Source: VAZQ01 sp963725185 (GTDB lineage: Bacteria > Pseudomonadota > Alphaproteobacteria > Rhizobiales > Xanthobacteraceae). Taken from it: 64,000 bases of DNA. The stretch lies in assembly GCA_963725185.1 (NCBI GenBank), contig CAVRXO010000012.1:95149-159148 (forward strand), written 5' to 3'. This document shows, piece after piece, positions 53,905 to 63,626 of this stretch. The notes under the pieces were generated by a model. The model saw only the letters and a list, made by a program, of their open reading frames with translations. It was not told where the DNA came from and did not search any database. How positions within the stretch are numbered: the first letter of the stretch is position 1; the number at the start of each line of letters is the position of its first letter. The translations under genes and the position numbers were made by a program.

Positions 53905-54119
53905 ACCTACCCCTGGAAGGGGAAATCGGATCGCGTAGCGATCCGGGTGGAGGTCCCGCCACGAGCGCCGAATTCTGCGGGGAGACGAGACCCCCACCCG
54001 GCGCCGGAGCCTGTCATCGGGCCGGCCAAAGGCCGGACCCGTTGGGCGCCACCCTCCCCCTTTCAGGGGGAGGGAAGAAGCACCGCCCTGCCAAACAACA
54101 AAATTCAAATGCGATTGCC
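53905..54119. repeat. Dispersed repeat element, copy 2
   Basis: Related to 34531-34713: left palindrome ACCCCTGGAAGGGG, GATCGCGTAGCGATC inside, GAGACGAGACCCCCACCCGG and the right palindrome CCTCCCCCTTTCAGGGGGAG, then CCAAACAACAAAATTC. It contains a ~30-bp extra segment absent from copy 1. Otherwise no gene is seen in 53667-54404. Confidence 0.75.
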
Positions 54120-54404
54120 CCCTGCCCGCTGCGGCGTTTTGGCCGGGCCTCTGCGGAATTGCTAAAGGCCCTCACGCCCCCGGCTGCGGCTGGCTGAATC
54201 GCCACGTCTGCCCTGGCGAATGATGAATATTCCAGAAGTGATTCGGTGCGGGGATGGGAAGCAACTCTGGGATGGGAACGGAGCGGGGCGGTCCGGGTTT
54301 GAGTAGGTGCGTGTTTGTGCTTTTCCCGGGACATTCACGCCGATTCGCGCGCCATGCCACGACGCATGACTCGGACGAAATAGGCCCGGAATGCGGATGC
54401 AGAA

Positions 54405-54626
54405 ATGATTGACGAAGCTGGCTCGAATCGCATGCCCACGATGGTCACCTGCTCGACGTGCAACGGCACGACCCGGCTTGAGGCGAACCTGAAAAATCCA
54501 TCGAACGACGCAGAATGGGAGGCTTCTTTCCGGTGCCTTAGCTGCAATGCAGTTACCACGCGTCGATATGAGCCTGATGGCTTTTCGGCTCGCTCGCTCA
54601 CGCAATCAAGCGGCAGCCCGAGATGA
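54405..54626 (+). CDS. Small zinc-ribbon protein
   Basis: 73 residues (or 64 from the ATG at 54432). Two CxxC pairs, VTCSTCNGTTRLEA and SFRCLSCNAVTTRR, spaced about 27 residues, form a zinc ribbon. No catalytic domain. Short zinc-ribbon proteins of this kind are common in Bradyrhizobium with unknown roles, possibly nucleic-acid binding. Confidence 0.6.
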   Translation: MIDEAGSNRMPTMVTCSTCNGTTRLEANLKNPSNDAEWEASFRCLSCNAVTTRRYEPDGFSARSLTQSSGSPR

Positions 54627-54685
54627 AGTACGTCATTTGACACGTACGCGGTGAGCTCGGCTTCGCCGACCGACTATACGGCCGA

Positions 54686-55054
54686 TTATTCCGCGGCCAT
54701 CGGCCAGTCTGCGCTCGGCACAACGGCTTCCGATTTATTCAGGGCGGAAAAGCCGTAACGCAGGAGATCGGCCCCTCCAATCAGGATTTCGGGGTTTTCC
54801 TGGTGGCCGGACTGATATTTCATATTCGCAAGGCGCTCGATTTCGGGAATCAACAGGCCGAAGGCCTCAAGCGCGGCGCTCCAATTGAGCAAGTGGTGGT
54901 CGGCAAGATCGAGAACCACCTCGATCGCAACGGTGCAAGGAACAATTCGAATCCCGTCGGAGAGGTGAAAGGAGATGCTCTCTGGTTGGACGTCGAGCTT
55001 CCCTGATGTCACTCTCAGCGCCACGGACACTGCTTGGAACTCCAAAGGCCGCAC
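54686..55054 (-). CDS. Hypothetical protein, small alpha/beta
   Basis: 122 residues from GTG at 55054 with AGGA upstream. Middle part SISFHLSDGIRIVPCTVAIE VVLDLADHHLL and IPEIERLANMKYQSGH, then ILIGGADLLRYGF, is balanced in composition and looks like a folded DUF1488-like small protein, though the match is uncertain. No motif of known function. Confidence 0.55.
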   Translation of the reverse strand: MRPLEFQAVSVALRVTSGKLDVQPESISFHLSDGIRIVPCTVAIEVVLDLADHHLLNWSAALEAFGLLIPEIERLANMKYQSGHQENPEILIGGADLLRYGFSALNKSEAVVPSADWPMAAE

Positions 55055-55401
55055 GATCCTACGGAATGCTTACCATCCGATCGGCAGAGCTTGGCGGATG
55101 GCTTTAGACAATCCCCACTATCCACAGGCCAAGTTCTTGAGATTTCTTGCATAAGTCGCCGATCCTGTTGGGGCTCAACAAGTTTCGGCCGCGCTCGGCG
55201 GAGCAGCCGAGCCTCGCTGCGTCTTGCTCGCGAAGCTTGCGAGCAGTCATGCCACGAGGACGGCGCCCATGATCTAAATGACGAGGCCGCCAACCGAGGC
55301 GGCCCAAAGAAAAAGAGCCCCGGCGGTTAGGCCGGGGCTCAAGGTGGCCTCAATGAGGGAAGGGGGGCTGGGAGCATTGAGGCCAGCAAACCAGGCGCGG
55401 C
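55055..55401. other. Gene-free stretch with a terminator
   Basis: About 350 bp. Apart from the terminator at 55315-55340 and a short palindrome CTCGCGAAGCTTGCGAG near 55228, no supported gene or motif was found. Confidence 0.3.
55315..55340 (-). terminator. Rho-independent terminator
   Basis: Perfect 10-bp stem GAGCCCCGGC/GCCGGGGCTC with a six-base loop; the minus strand continues TTTTTC. It ends the transcript of the small gene at 55402-55584. Confidence 0.8.
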
Positions 55402-55584
55402 CTATGCAGCCCTGCGATGCGGTGGCAACTCCTTCACCACCACCGGATGCTCGTTGCGCTCCGCAGCCTGAATCCAAATGCGGGCTAAGTTGGTCAGGGC
55501 TAGCTGCTCTTTCGGGGTCGTGGAGTGGCGAGCCCAATGCATTGCTTCTTCGGCGTAGTGCCGGAACTCATCCGATTTTGACAT
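55402..55584 (-). CDS. Short helical protein, Bradyrhizobium type
   Basis: 60 residues; ATG at 55584 with GGGAG upstream. MSKSDEFRHYAEEAMHWARH STTPKEQLALTNLARIWIQA A matches a frequent Bradyrhizobium short-protein pattern (E-F-R-x-Y-A-E-E-A-M-x-W-A-x-x-S...L-x-x-L-A-R-x-W-x-x-A-A). Function unknown. A terminator follows. Confidence 0.75.
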   Translation of the reverse strand: MSKSDEFRHYAEEAMHWARHSTTPKEQLALTNLARIWIQAAERNEHPVVVKELPPHRRAA

Positions 55585-55886
55585 GACGTGCTCCCGGCTA
55601 AGCGGGATGCCTTGTAACCCAGCACCTACACTAGCCGAGGGCAGCATATGTGCGGGTTGGTACCGAGTTCTGATCAATACAGCTCACATGCGAAATTCAA
55701 ATCCGGCCACTGTCCGTTCCGAAACCAGCCAGTAGGGGTCAAACCCGGCCAGCCGGCCAATCGCGCGTCAACTGAGTGGTCGGAAAGCGTGTGGAGCGCC
55801 CCTGCCACGATCGAGCGGTCCGGGTGCGGCGCGGAGACGCCAATAAACGGAGATTTTGCTCGAGACCGGCGAAGGGTAGGGCTCCG
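55585..55886. other. Gene-free stretch
   Basis: About 300 bp between a small gene and the TRAP permease stop. Nothing recognisable apart from the probable promoter of the gene at 55584. Confidence 0.3.
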
Positions 55887-57244
55887 CTATTTGCCACCCA
55901 TGACCGCGTCCGGGAACCAGGTCGCGATGCCGGGGAAGGCGCACATCAGGACCACGGCGAACAGCATCAGGGCGACGAACGGCAGCACGCCCCAGATCAC
56001 GTCGCGCAGCGGAATGTCGGGCGCGATGTTCTTGATGACGAACAGGTTCAAGTCCGACCGGCGGGTGAATCAGGCCCATCTCCATGACGATGGTCATGAC
56101 CACGCCGAACCAGATCAGGTCGAAGCCGCCGGCCTTGAGCGGCGGCAGGATGATCGGCGCCGTCATCAGGATGATCGACACCGGCGGCAGGAAGAAGCCG
56201 AGCACCACCACCAAGACCAGGATGGCGGCGAGCAGCACCCAGCGCGACAGATGCAGCTCCACGATCGACTGCGCGGCCGACTGGCTGATGTGCAGGTAGC
56301 TCATCACGTAGGAATAGAGCAGCGACATGCCGATGATGAACATGAGCATGGTCGATTCGCGCAGCGTGGCGAGCAGGATCGGCTTGAGATCGCGCGGCCG
56401 TCCAGCACGCTGTAGATTCCCGCGATCAGGAGCAGCGCCAGCAGCGCGCCGAGGCCCGCCGTCTCCGACGGCGTGGCGAAGCCGCCATAGAGCGCGATCA
56501 TCACGCCGGTGAGCAGGATCACGAACGGCAGCACGCGCGGCAGCAGCGCGAACTTGTCGCGCACATGGACATGTCGTCCGGACGCAGCAGCTCCGAATAC
56601 GTCCCGGTCTCGTCTCATGAGCCGACGGGCGTGCCGGTATTCGAAGCGAAACCGCCAGCATCGCATAGCCGGCGAACAAGCCGACCAGCAGCAAGGCCGG
56701 GCCGATGGCGGCCAGGAACAGCCGGCCGAGCGACTGCTCGGCGGCGACCGCATAGAGGATCATGGTGATCGAGGGCGGCAGCAGGATGCCGAGCGTGCCG
56801 CCGGCCGCGATGATGCCGGCCGCGAAGCTGCCCGAATAGCCGCGCTTGCGCATCTCCGGAATGCCGGCGGAGCCGATCGCCGAGCAGGTCGCCGGCGAGG
56901 AGCCCGCCATGGCGGCAAACAGCGCGCAGGCAAAGACGTTGGCGATGCCGAGCCCGCCCGGCATGCCGATGCATCCAGGCATGCAGCGCGCCGTAGAGAT
57001 CCTGTCCGGCCGGCGAGCGGCCGATCGCGGCGCCCTTGAGGATGAACAGCGGGATCGACAGCAGCGTGATCTGCGCCATCTCCTCGTAGACGTTTTGCGT
57101 GATGGTATCGACCGAGGACGACGGCATGAACGCGATCATGAACACGGTGGCGACGGCGCCGAGCGCAAACGCGATCGGCATGCCGGCGAACATCACGACC
57201 AGGGTGACGCCGCCGTAGAGCAGGCCGATCGACAATGTGGTCAT
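55887..57244 (-). CDS. dctM: TRAP transporter large permease, DctM-like (several frameshifts)
   Basis: About 452 residues after joining frames. The ATG at 57244 overlaps the DctQ stop as ATGA. MTTLSIGLLYGGVTLVVMFA GMPIAFALGAV starts the protein; then SGSFAAGIIAAGGTLGILLP PSI (hallmark of DctM), GGFATPSETAGLGALLALLL and VILMTAPIILPPL-like helices, ending FPGIATWFPDAVMGGK. The frame changes near 56972, 56627, 56400 and 56060. Ion-coupled uptake of an organic acid with DctQ and DctP. Confidence 0.83.
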
Positions 57245-57808
57245 GGCGCCGTCCGCCGCGCGCGCAATGGCCGAGCGACCTGCAGCAAGAGCTGCAGCCC
57301 AAGCAGCGTCATCCCGACCGCCATGAGCGAATAGGGAATCCATAATGGCGGGCCCCAGGTCGAGCCTGAATGGTAATTCTCGACCCAGGCCTCATCGAGG
57401 AGCGTCCAGGATTTCCAGGCGAAATAGCCGCAGAACACCAGGCTGGCGACATCGACCAGCCATTGCCGCACCGCATTCACCCGCGGCGGCAGCAAACCCA
57501 CGATGGCTTCGATCGCGACATGTCCTCTCCGCGCCTGGACGGCGGCGGCCGACATGAAGACGGCGCCGACGATCAGGAACACCGAGAGCTCGTCCTGCCA
57601 ATCGGTGGAGAAATGCAGGAAGTAGCGCGACGCGACGCTGTAGGTGAGAACGCACGCGGCGGCGACCAGCGCCACCGACGAGAGGATCACGATGATGCGG
57701 TTGATGCGCTCGAGACGCGTGATCGAGAATACCCTCGGCCGGGCCGGCGGCGTCCTTGACGGGCGCCTTCGGGATCTCGGTCTCCACGGCGTCGAGGCCG
57801 TGCTGCAT
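57241..57808 (-). CDS. dctQ: TRAP transporter small permease, DctQ-like (frameshifted near 57732)
   Basis: About 189 residues. The start MQHGLDAVETEIPKAPVKDA is in one frame, and VFSITRLERINRIIVILSSV ALVAAACVLTYSVASRYFL in the next, joined by one indel. Four transmembrane helices; the conserved DWQDELSVFLIVGAVFMSAA AVQARRGHVAIEAI segment is typical of DctQ. Connects DctM with the binding protein. Confidence 0.83.
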
Positions 57809-57824
57809 CGCCGTGCTCGCGCGG

Positions 57825-58879
57825 TCAGGCGACGACCGCCCCGGCAAGCTTGAGGAGTTCGGCCGAGAGCGGCGTGCGGTCGGCGTAATCCTTCCAGGCG
57901 GTGGTCCGCGCGATCGCACGCCATTTCTCGACAATGGCGTCATCGAGATCGGCGACCTTGGCGCCCTTCTTGGTATAGACCTCGGCCACCTTCTGGTCGT
58001 CGGCCATCGCCTCCTTGGTGCCGAACTGCTCGAGCTCGGCGCCCAGATCCATGACCAGGTCCTGCTGGCCCTTCGGCAGCTTGTCGAAGATCTGCTTCGA
58101 CATGACGAGCGGCTCCAGCATGAACCAATAGGCCTTGCCGCGCCCGGTGGTGAGGCTCTTGGCCACCTCTTCGAGGCGGAACGAGATCAGGCTGGTGGAG
58201 GAGGTGAGCGCGGCGTCGCAGGCGCCCGTCTGCATCGCCTGATAGAGCTCGTTGGAGGAGGTCGACAGCGTGGTGGCGCCGGCCTTTTGCAGCACCATGT
58301 CCATCTCACGGCTGCCGCCGCGGATCTTGAGGCCCTTGGCATCGTCCGGGTTGACGATCGGATTGCCGCGGCTCGCCACCCCGCCGGCCTGCCAGATCCA
58401 GGACAGGATGATGACGCCCTTGCCGGCCAGGAAATCGCCGAATTTCTGGCCGACCGGCGATTTCTTCCACGCGGCGCCTTGCGGATAGGAGCGTCACGAC
58501 GCCCGGCATCAGCCCGATATTGAGCTCGGGAAACTCGCCGCCCGCATAGGAGACCGGATAGAGGCTGATATCGAGGGCACCTTTGCGAATGCGCATCGAA
58601 CTGGGGAACGGTCTTCATCAAGGACGAATTGGGATAGACCTGCGCCCCGAGCGCGCCATTCGTCCGCTTCTCGATCTCGGCCGCGAACCTGCGGCACAAA
58701 CGATCGCGGAAATCGCCCTCCTCGATGGTGCCGCCGGGAAATTGGTGGGAAATCTTCAGCATCTGGGCCGGCGCGGCCGAACCGAGCCGCGCGGCCGCGA
58801 TGACGGCAGGCGCGGCAATAGCTCCGACCAGGATATGACGTCGACTGATGCCAGTGGTGGTCGTGATATTGGTGGTCAT
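57825..58879 (-). CDS. dctP: TRAP substrate-binding protein, DctP-like (frameshifts)
   Basis: About 350 residues after correction. ATG at 58879; twin-arginine style signal GISRRHILVGAIAAPAVIAA ARLGSAAPAQ. Then MLKISHQFPGG, YPNSSLMKTVPQFDA, GALDISLYPVSYAGGEFPEL NIGLMPG, IRGGSREMDMVLQKAGAT, and LEPLVMSKQIFDKLP as in DctP. Frames change near 58597 and 58490 (at least two indels). Ligand unknown; the dehydrogenase and racemase genes downstream suggest a hydroxy or amino acid. Confidence 0.83.
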
Positions 58880-59099
58880 GGTGCCGCTCCCGGTCGGACC
58901 GCCGGTTTCAAGTTTGGTGGCGGCCGCTTTCTGACTTTGTTCAGATGATAACTCATTGTGGGTGCCCGACCCTGCGTCAATGAGTAGCGCCCAGACCGCC
59001 GGATCCGGCCGGATCATGCCGAAAGCGCTTGAGATGAGCCCGCAATTGTCGCAAACCTGAGCGCCCTTCCCCTCAACAACCTCTGTAGATCCGGTACCG

Positions 59100-60186
59100 A
59101 TGGCAAAAACTCCGATCCTCGTCGTCGAGGACGATCCCTTCCTGCGCGTCGTCGGCATCCTGCTCGATCCGGCGACCGCGGCCGAGCGCCATGCCGCGTA
59201 TGCGGACTTCTTCGCCCATGACGAGCCGGATTTCGACGGCTATTGCGCGCGCGTGCGCGAGCGCATCGGCGCGCTCTTTCCGAGCCAGGTGCGGCTCGTC
59301 GAAACCACCGAGGACATGCGCGCGAACCTGCCCGAGGCGCGCGGCCTGATCGTCGAATCGCTGCCGGTGGGGCCGGCAGAGCTCGCCGCCGGATCCGATC
59401 TCGTCGTGGTGCAGAAATATGGCGCCATGCCGCGCAACATCGATACCGCGGCCTGCGCGGCGCGCGGCATCAAGCTCATGACGTTCCGGCGCCGTGCCAA
59501 CATCGCCTGCGCCGAGGTTGCGATCACGCTGATGCTGACGCTGGCCAAGAAGATGCATCGCCTGGCCGGACGGATCAGTGCCGAGCAGCTCGCGGCCGAG
59601 GGCTATGTCTACAAGCCGTTCGACCGCCGCCACACGCCCAATTCCAATTGGGCGCGCATCGGCGGGCTGCGCGTCCTCCACGAACTCCACCTTGGGCATC
59701 ATCGGCATCGGCGAGATCGGGCGCGAGATCGCGCTGCGCGCCGCCGCGTTCGGGATGCGGATCCTCTACTACCAGCGCAACCGGCTGCCCGAAGCCGAGG
59801 AGCGGCAACTTCAGCTGAGCTATGTGCCGCTCGATCGGCTCCTTGCCGAGAGCGATTGGATCGTGCCGCAGGTGCCGGGCGGACCCTCGACCCGCCATCT
59901 CATCGACCGCGCACGCTTCGCGCAGATGAAGCCCGGCGCCTTCCTGGTCAACATATCGCGCGCCGACGTGGTGGATCGCGCCGCGCTGATCGAAGCCTTG
60001 AAGTCGGGACGGCTTGGCGGCTTCGCGCTCGATCCGCTCTATGAGGCGCCCGGCCGCAGCGACGACGAGCTGCTGGGGTTCAAGAACGTTGTCTTGTCGC
60101 CCCATATCGCCGCACAACCTCGCTTCAATGCGCTCAACGACATCGCCGACATGCTCGCCGGCCTGGCCAAGGAAATCGTACAGTGA
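59100..60186 (+). CDS. D-isomer 2-hydroxyacid dehydrogenase (frameshifted near 59688)
   Basis: About 362 residues after removing one C near 59688. NAD-binding STLGIIGIGEIGREIALRAA AFGM, IVPQVPGGPSTRHLIDRARF, FLVNISRADVVDRAALIEAL (catalytic Arg region) and VVLSPHIAAQ (His). The N-terminus MAKTPILVVEDDPFLRVVGI resembles the first strand and acidic pocket of a receiver domain but continues as the dehydrogenase substrate domain. Divergent from the TRAP operon; likely uses the imported acid. Confidence 0.82.
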
Positions 60187-60514
60187 ATCGGGTCCGAGAT
60201 CGCGTCATGACGAACGCGTCATGACGATCGGACCTTGAAGATCCTTGGCGCAACGGCCCCGGCCGAGCCCCAGGACAATCGCGTATGGCGGTTCTTGTTC
60301 GGAACGATGGCACCGCCGACTCCACTCTCCCCCGCCCGACGGCAAGTGGCGCGAGGTCATTTCGCGCGCCGGCATCACGGCGGAATGGCGCTCGTTTCCG
60401 GGCTATCGCCGGATGGGCGACTTGGTGTAAAAGGTTGGCCGGCACGACTTTCAGGGCCCATGAGCTCGCGACCATGACTCGCACCGTGGCAACCTGGCAG
60501 GGAGGATGTTCCGG
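60187..60514. other. Gene-free stretch, possible remnant
   Basis: About 330 bp. One frame ends PDGKWREVISRAGITAEWRS FPGYRRMGDLV before a stop at about 60430; preceded in another frame by RNDGTADSTLP. It looks like the end of a broken gene but no family was recognised. Confidence 0.3.
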
Positions 60515-60916
60515 ATGAGATTCCTAACTCGACACACTTGGTTGAGCATGTGCATGGCACTGGCACTCGCTGGCGCATTGTCGGCCCCGGTCTGGGCCGG
60601 CGGCTCCTCCTTCGGGGACGATGACGAGGAGGCGGATGAGGGTCCGGCCTATTTCGGTTTCGTGCGGGACACCAACGGAAACTCGGTCTCCGACGCCAAA
60701 GTGACGGTCGGCATCAAGAACCGCGGCGGTGTCGTCACCCGCAGCGACGCGCTCGGCACCTACCGGGTCCCGGGTTTCGGCAAGGACGTGGACACCAAGG
60801 ATGTCGAGGTGAGCTGCGAGAAGGAAGGCTACAAGCAGGTGAAGACCTTCCGCCGCTCGGCCAACGCTGACGCCCCGATCATCGAGACCGAGTGCACCCT
60901 CCAGCGCAGCAGCTAG
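60515..60916 (+). CDS. Exported carboxypeptidase-regulatory-like domain protein
   Basis: 133 residues from the ATG at 60515 (GGGAGG upstream; an ATG at 60506 is too close to it). The signal peptide is MRFLTRHTWLSMCMALALAG ALSAPVWA. An acidic stretch FGDDDEEADEGP follows, then a transthyretin-like beta sandwich: FGFVRDTNGNSVSDAKVTVG, TRSDALGTYRVPGFG. Two cysteines (VSCEKEG, TECTLQ). Probably a periplasmic partner of the next gene, which starts with the same type of domain. Confidence 0.8.
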   Translation: MRFLTRHTWLSMCMALALAGALSAPVWAGGSSFGDDDEEADEGPAYFGFVRDTNGNSVSDAKVTVGIKNRGGVVTRSDALGTYRVPGFGKDVDTKDVEVSCEKEGYKQVKTFRRSANADAPIIETECTLQRSS

Positions 60917-61017
60917 GCATTTTCGGGAAAGGCCCGCCTCAGGCTTGCCCAGGGCGCAATCCGGCCTGCCGCTCGAAAAGGCGACAAGACGAAACGAAGA
61001 AAAACGGAGCCGCGATC

Positions 61018-62688
61018 ATGCGGGTGCGCACCTTTCGGCTGCTCGCTGCCGTCGGCGCCTCGCTGCTGGGGTCGGTGCTGGGGCTCGGCGGCGCGGGCGC
61101 GCAATCGGGCGCGCCGGCACTTGAGCGGACGGATCATCCCTCCCGATCCTTCCGGCGCGATGGAAGGGGTCCTGGTCAGCGCCCAGATGAGCCAGTCGCC
61201 GATCACCATCACGGTCGTGAGCGACCGGAGCGGCCGCTTCAGCTTCCCGGCGGCAAGCTCGCCCCGGGACATTATTCGCTGCGCATCAGGGCGACCGGCT
61301 ATGAGCTCGACGGGCCGCAGGCCGTGGACGTGGCGCCCGACCAGACCGCGAATGTGGACCTCAAGCTGCGCAAGGCCGCCGATCTCGCGGCGCAGCTCAC
61401 CAATACCGAATGGTTCATGAGCTTTCCGGGCACCGCCGAGCAGAAGCGGCCGCTGATCGAATGCATGAGCTGCCACACGCTCGAGCGGGTCGCGCGCTCC
61501 AAGTTCAGCGCCGACGAGTTCATGCCGGTGCTCAAGCGCATGACCACCTATGCCAACAACACCATCCAGGCGCGCCCGCAGCGCGCGCGCCGTCGAGGCC
61601 GAGTTCCCGCAGGAGCGCGCCCGCAAGGTGGCCGAGTACCTGTCGACCGTCAATCTGAGCAAGGGCGAGACCTGGTCCTACCCGCTGCAAGACGCTGCCG
61701 CGTCCGACCGGCGCGGCCACGCGGGTGGTGATCACCGAATACGACCTGCCGCGCAAGACGATCGCGCCCCATGACGTGCGCACCGACGCCGACGGATTTG
61801 TCTGGTACTCGGACTTTGTCGAGAACGATCTCGGCCGGCTCGATCCGCGGACCGGCACGCACAAGGAGTTCCCCTATCCGGAGCTCAAGCCCGGCTTCCC
61901 CACCGGCGCGCTCGCGCTGGAGCCCGACCCCGACGGCAATCTGGTGGCTGGCCATGATGTTCCAGGCCGGTCTCGCCAAGTTCGATGTCAAGACCGAGAC
62001 GTTCCAGCTCTTCCCGGTGCAGAGCGAGCTCAACATCGACACGACGCAGCAATCCATGCTGACGCCGAGCCACTGGAAGGTGGACGGCAAGGTGTGGACC
62101 AACGACGTGCACAAGCAGGCCGTCCTGCGCCTCGACGTCGCCACCGGCAAGTACGAGGTCATCGATCCGTTCAAGGTCATGCCCAAGGGTCGCCAGCATT
62201 CGCCCTACGGCATGGTCGTCGGATGCGGCCAACAATCTGTATTTCATGGATTTCGGCGACGAGAACGTCGGACGCGATCGACGCCAAGACCGGCCGCGCC
62301 ACCATCTATCCGACACCGACGCCGCGTTCGCGGCCGCGCCGCACCATGATGGACGAGCAAGGCCGCGTGTGGTTCGCGGAGTTCGCCGCCGACAAGGTCG
62401 GCATGTTCGATCCCAAGCAGGAGAAATTCGCCGAATGGAACGTGCCGACGCCGCACACCTATCCGTATGACGTCTTCCTCGACCGTACCGGCGAATTGTG
62501 GAGCGGCAACATGTCGAGCGACCGGATGCTCCGGTTCGATCCCGCAAAGCGGAAAATCGGTCGAATATCTGCTGCCGCGCCCGACCAATATCCGGCGCAT
62601 CTTCGTCGACAACACCACCAACCCGGTCACCTTCTGGGCCGGCAACAATCACGGCGCCGAGATCATCAAGCTCGAGCCGCTCGAGTAG
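61018..62688 (+). CDS. Exported monoheme/beta-propeller (Vgb-like) protein (many frameshifts)
   Basis: About 555 residues once joined. ATG at 61018; signal peptide RLLAAVGASLLGSVLGLGGA GA. The order is a carboxypeptidase-regulatory-like beta sandwich (GHYSLRIRATGYELDG), a heme-binding ECMSCHTLERV (CxxCH) with helical surroundings, then a virginiamycin-B-lyase-like propeller with repeats such as ADGFVWYSDFVENDLGRLDP, QGRVWFAEFAADKVGMFDP and TGELWSGNMSSDRMLRFDP. At least seven frame changes between 61130 and 62560. Perhaps a periplasmic electron-transfer or binding protein of the catabolic cluster. Confidence 0.75.
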
Positions 62689-62716
62689 GGCCGTCGGGGC
62701 CGGTCATTTGAACGTT

Positions 62717-62817
62717 CTCTCCCGAGTCATGGCCGGGCTTGTCCCGGCCACCCGCGACTTGCTTTGCCGAGGCGCAGCAAGACGTGGGTGCCCGCGACAA
62801 GCGCGGGCATGACGAGG
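62717..62817. repeat. Dispersed palindromic repeat (CATGGCCGGGCTTGTCCCGG type)
   Basis: TCATGGCCGGGCTTGTCCCG on the left and GCCCGCGACAAGCGCGGGCA on the right flank a spacer. This matches a widespread Bradyrhizobium and Rhodopseudomonas intergenic repeat pattern. Lies between the propeller and racemase genes. Confidence 0.7.
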
Positions 62818-62854
62818 AGCATGATCAGTCACATCGAAAGCGAGACACCTCCTC

Positions 62855-63610
62855 ATGCGCATTCTCGTCATCGATCAGGCGCCGCGGACCGCCAAGTCGC
62901 AACCGCCCTACGACGTGGCGGCGATCGAGAAATCCTCAACGGCTATGCGTCGCCCGGAACCAAGGTGGAGATCGGCTTTCCGGACGACTTCGAAGGCTCC
63001 AACGTATTCCTGACCATCGGAGCGCAGAGCGCGCTCAACGGCCTGCACCACATGATGGAGACGCCGGCGATCGTGCGGAAGATCTTCTGGGCGGCGCAGA
63101 ACGGCTACGACGCGGTGATCTCGTCGAACACGTTCGAGCCGGGCGTCGACGGCGGGCGGCTCGCGGTCGAGATCCCGGTGATCGGGCTGCACGCGCCGGC
63201 GATGCACGCCGCCACCACGCTCGCGGATCGCGTCGGCATCACGGTGCCGCTGGCGCCGCACGTGCCCTATACGTGGCGGCTCTTGCGCACCCACGGCCTC
63301 GACCGCTTCGTGAGCGACATCAGGCCGATCGGCGATCTACGGCGCCGACATCGCGCAGCGCAAGGAGGAGATCTTCGGCATCACGGTCAAGACCATCCGG
63401 GGCCTGGTGGAGGAGACCCGAGCCGAGATCATCGTGCCGCTGGGCGGCGCCCTGATCCCCTACGTGGTCGACCCGAAGGATCTGGCGGCGGCCACCGGCG
63501 TGCAGGTGCTCAACACCAAGGCGATCGGCATCCGCTTCGCGGAGATGTGCGTGGCCTGCGGCATGACGCAGAGCGCCCTCACCTATCCGCGCGGCGAAAT
63601 TGAGCTATGA
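62855..63610 (+). CDS. Aspartate/glutamate (hydantoin) racemase family protein (two frameshifts)
   Basis: About 251 residues. MRILVIDQAPRTAKSQPPYD VAAIEK, then in the second frame EILNGYASPGTKVEIGFPDD FEGSN, VISSNTFEPGVDGGRLAVEI PVIG and GLHAPAMHAATTLADRVGIT. The C-terminal frame reads YGADIAQRKEEIFGI, IIVPLGGALIPYV and AEMCVACGMTQSALTYP. Breaks lie near 62925 and 63340. Asp/Glu racemases use a Cys pair; the first Cys position looks like Thr (SNTFEP), so racemase activity is not certain. Likely acts on the transported substrate. Confidence 0.72.
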
Positions 63611-63626
63611 GGATTTCCTGAAGTGA

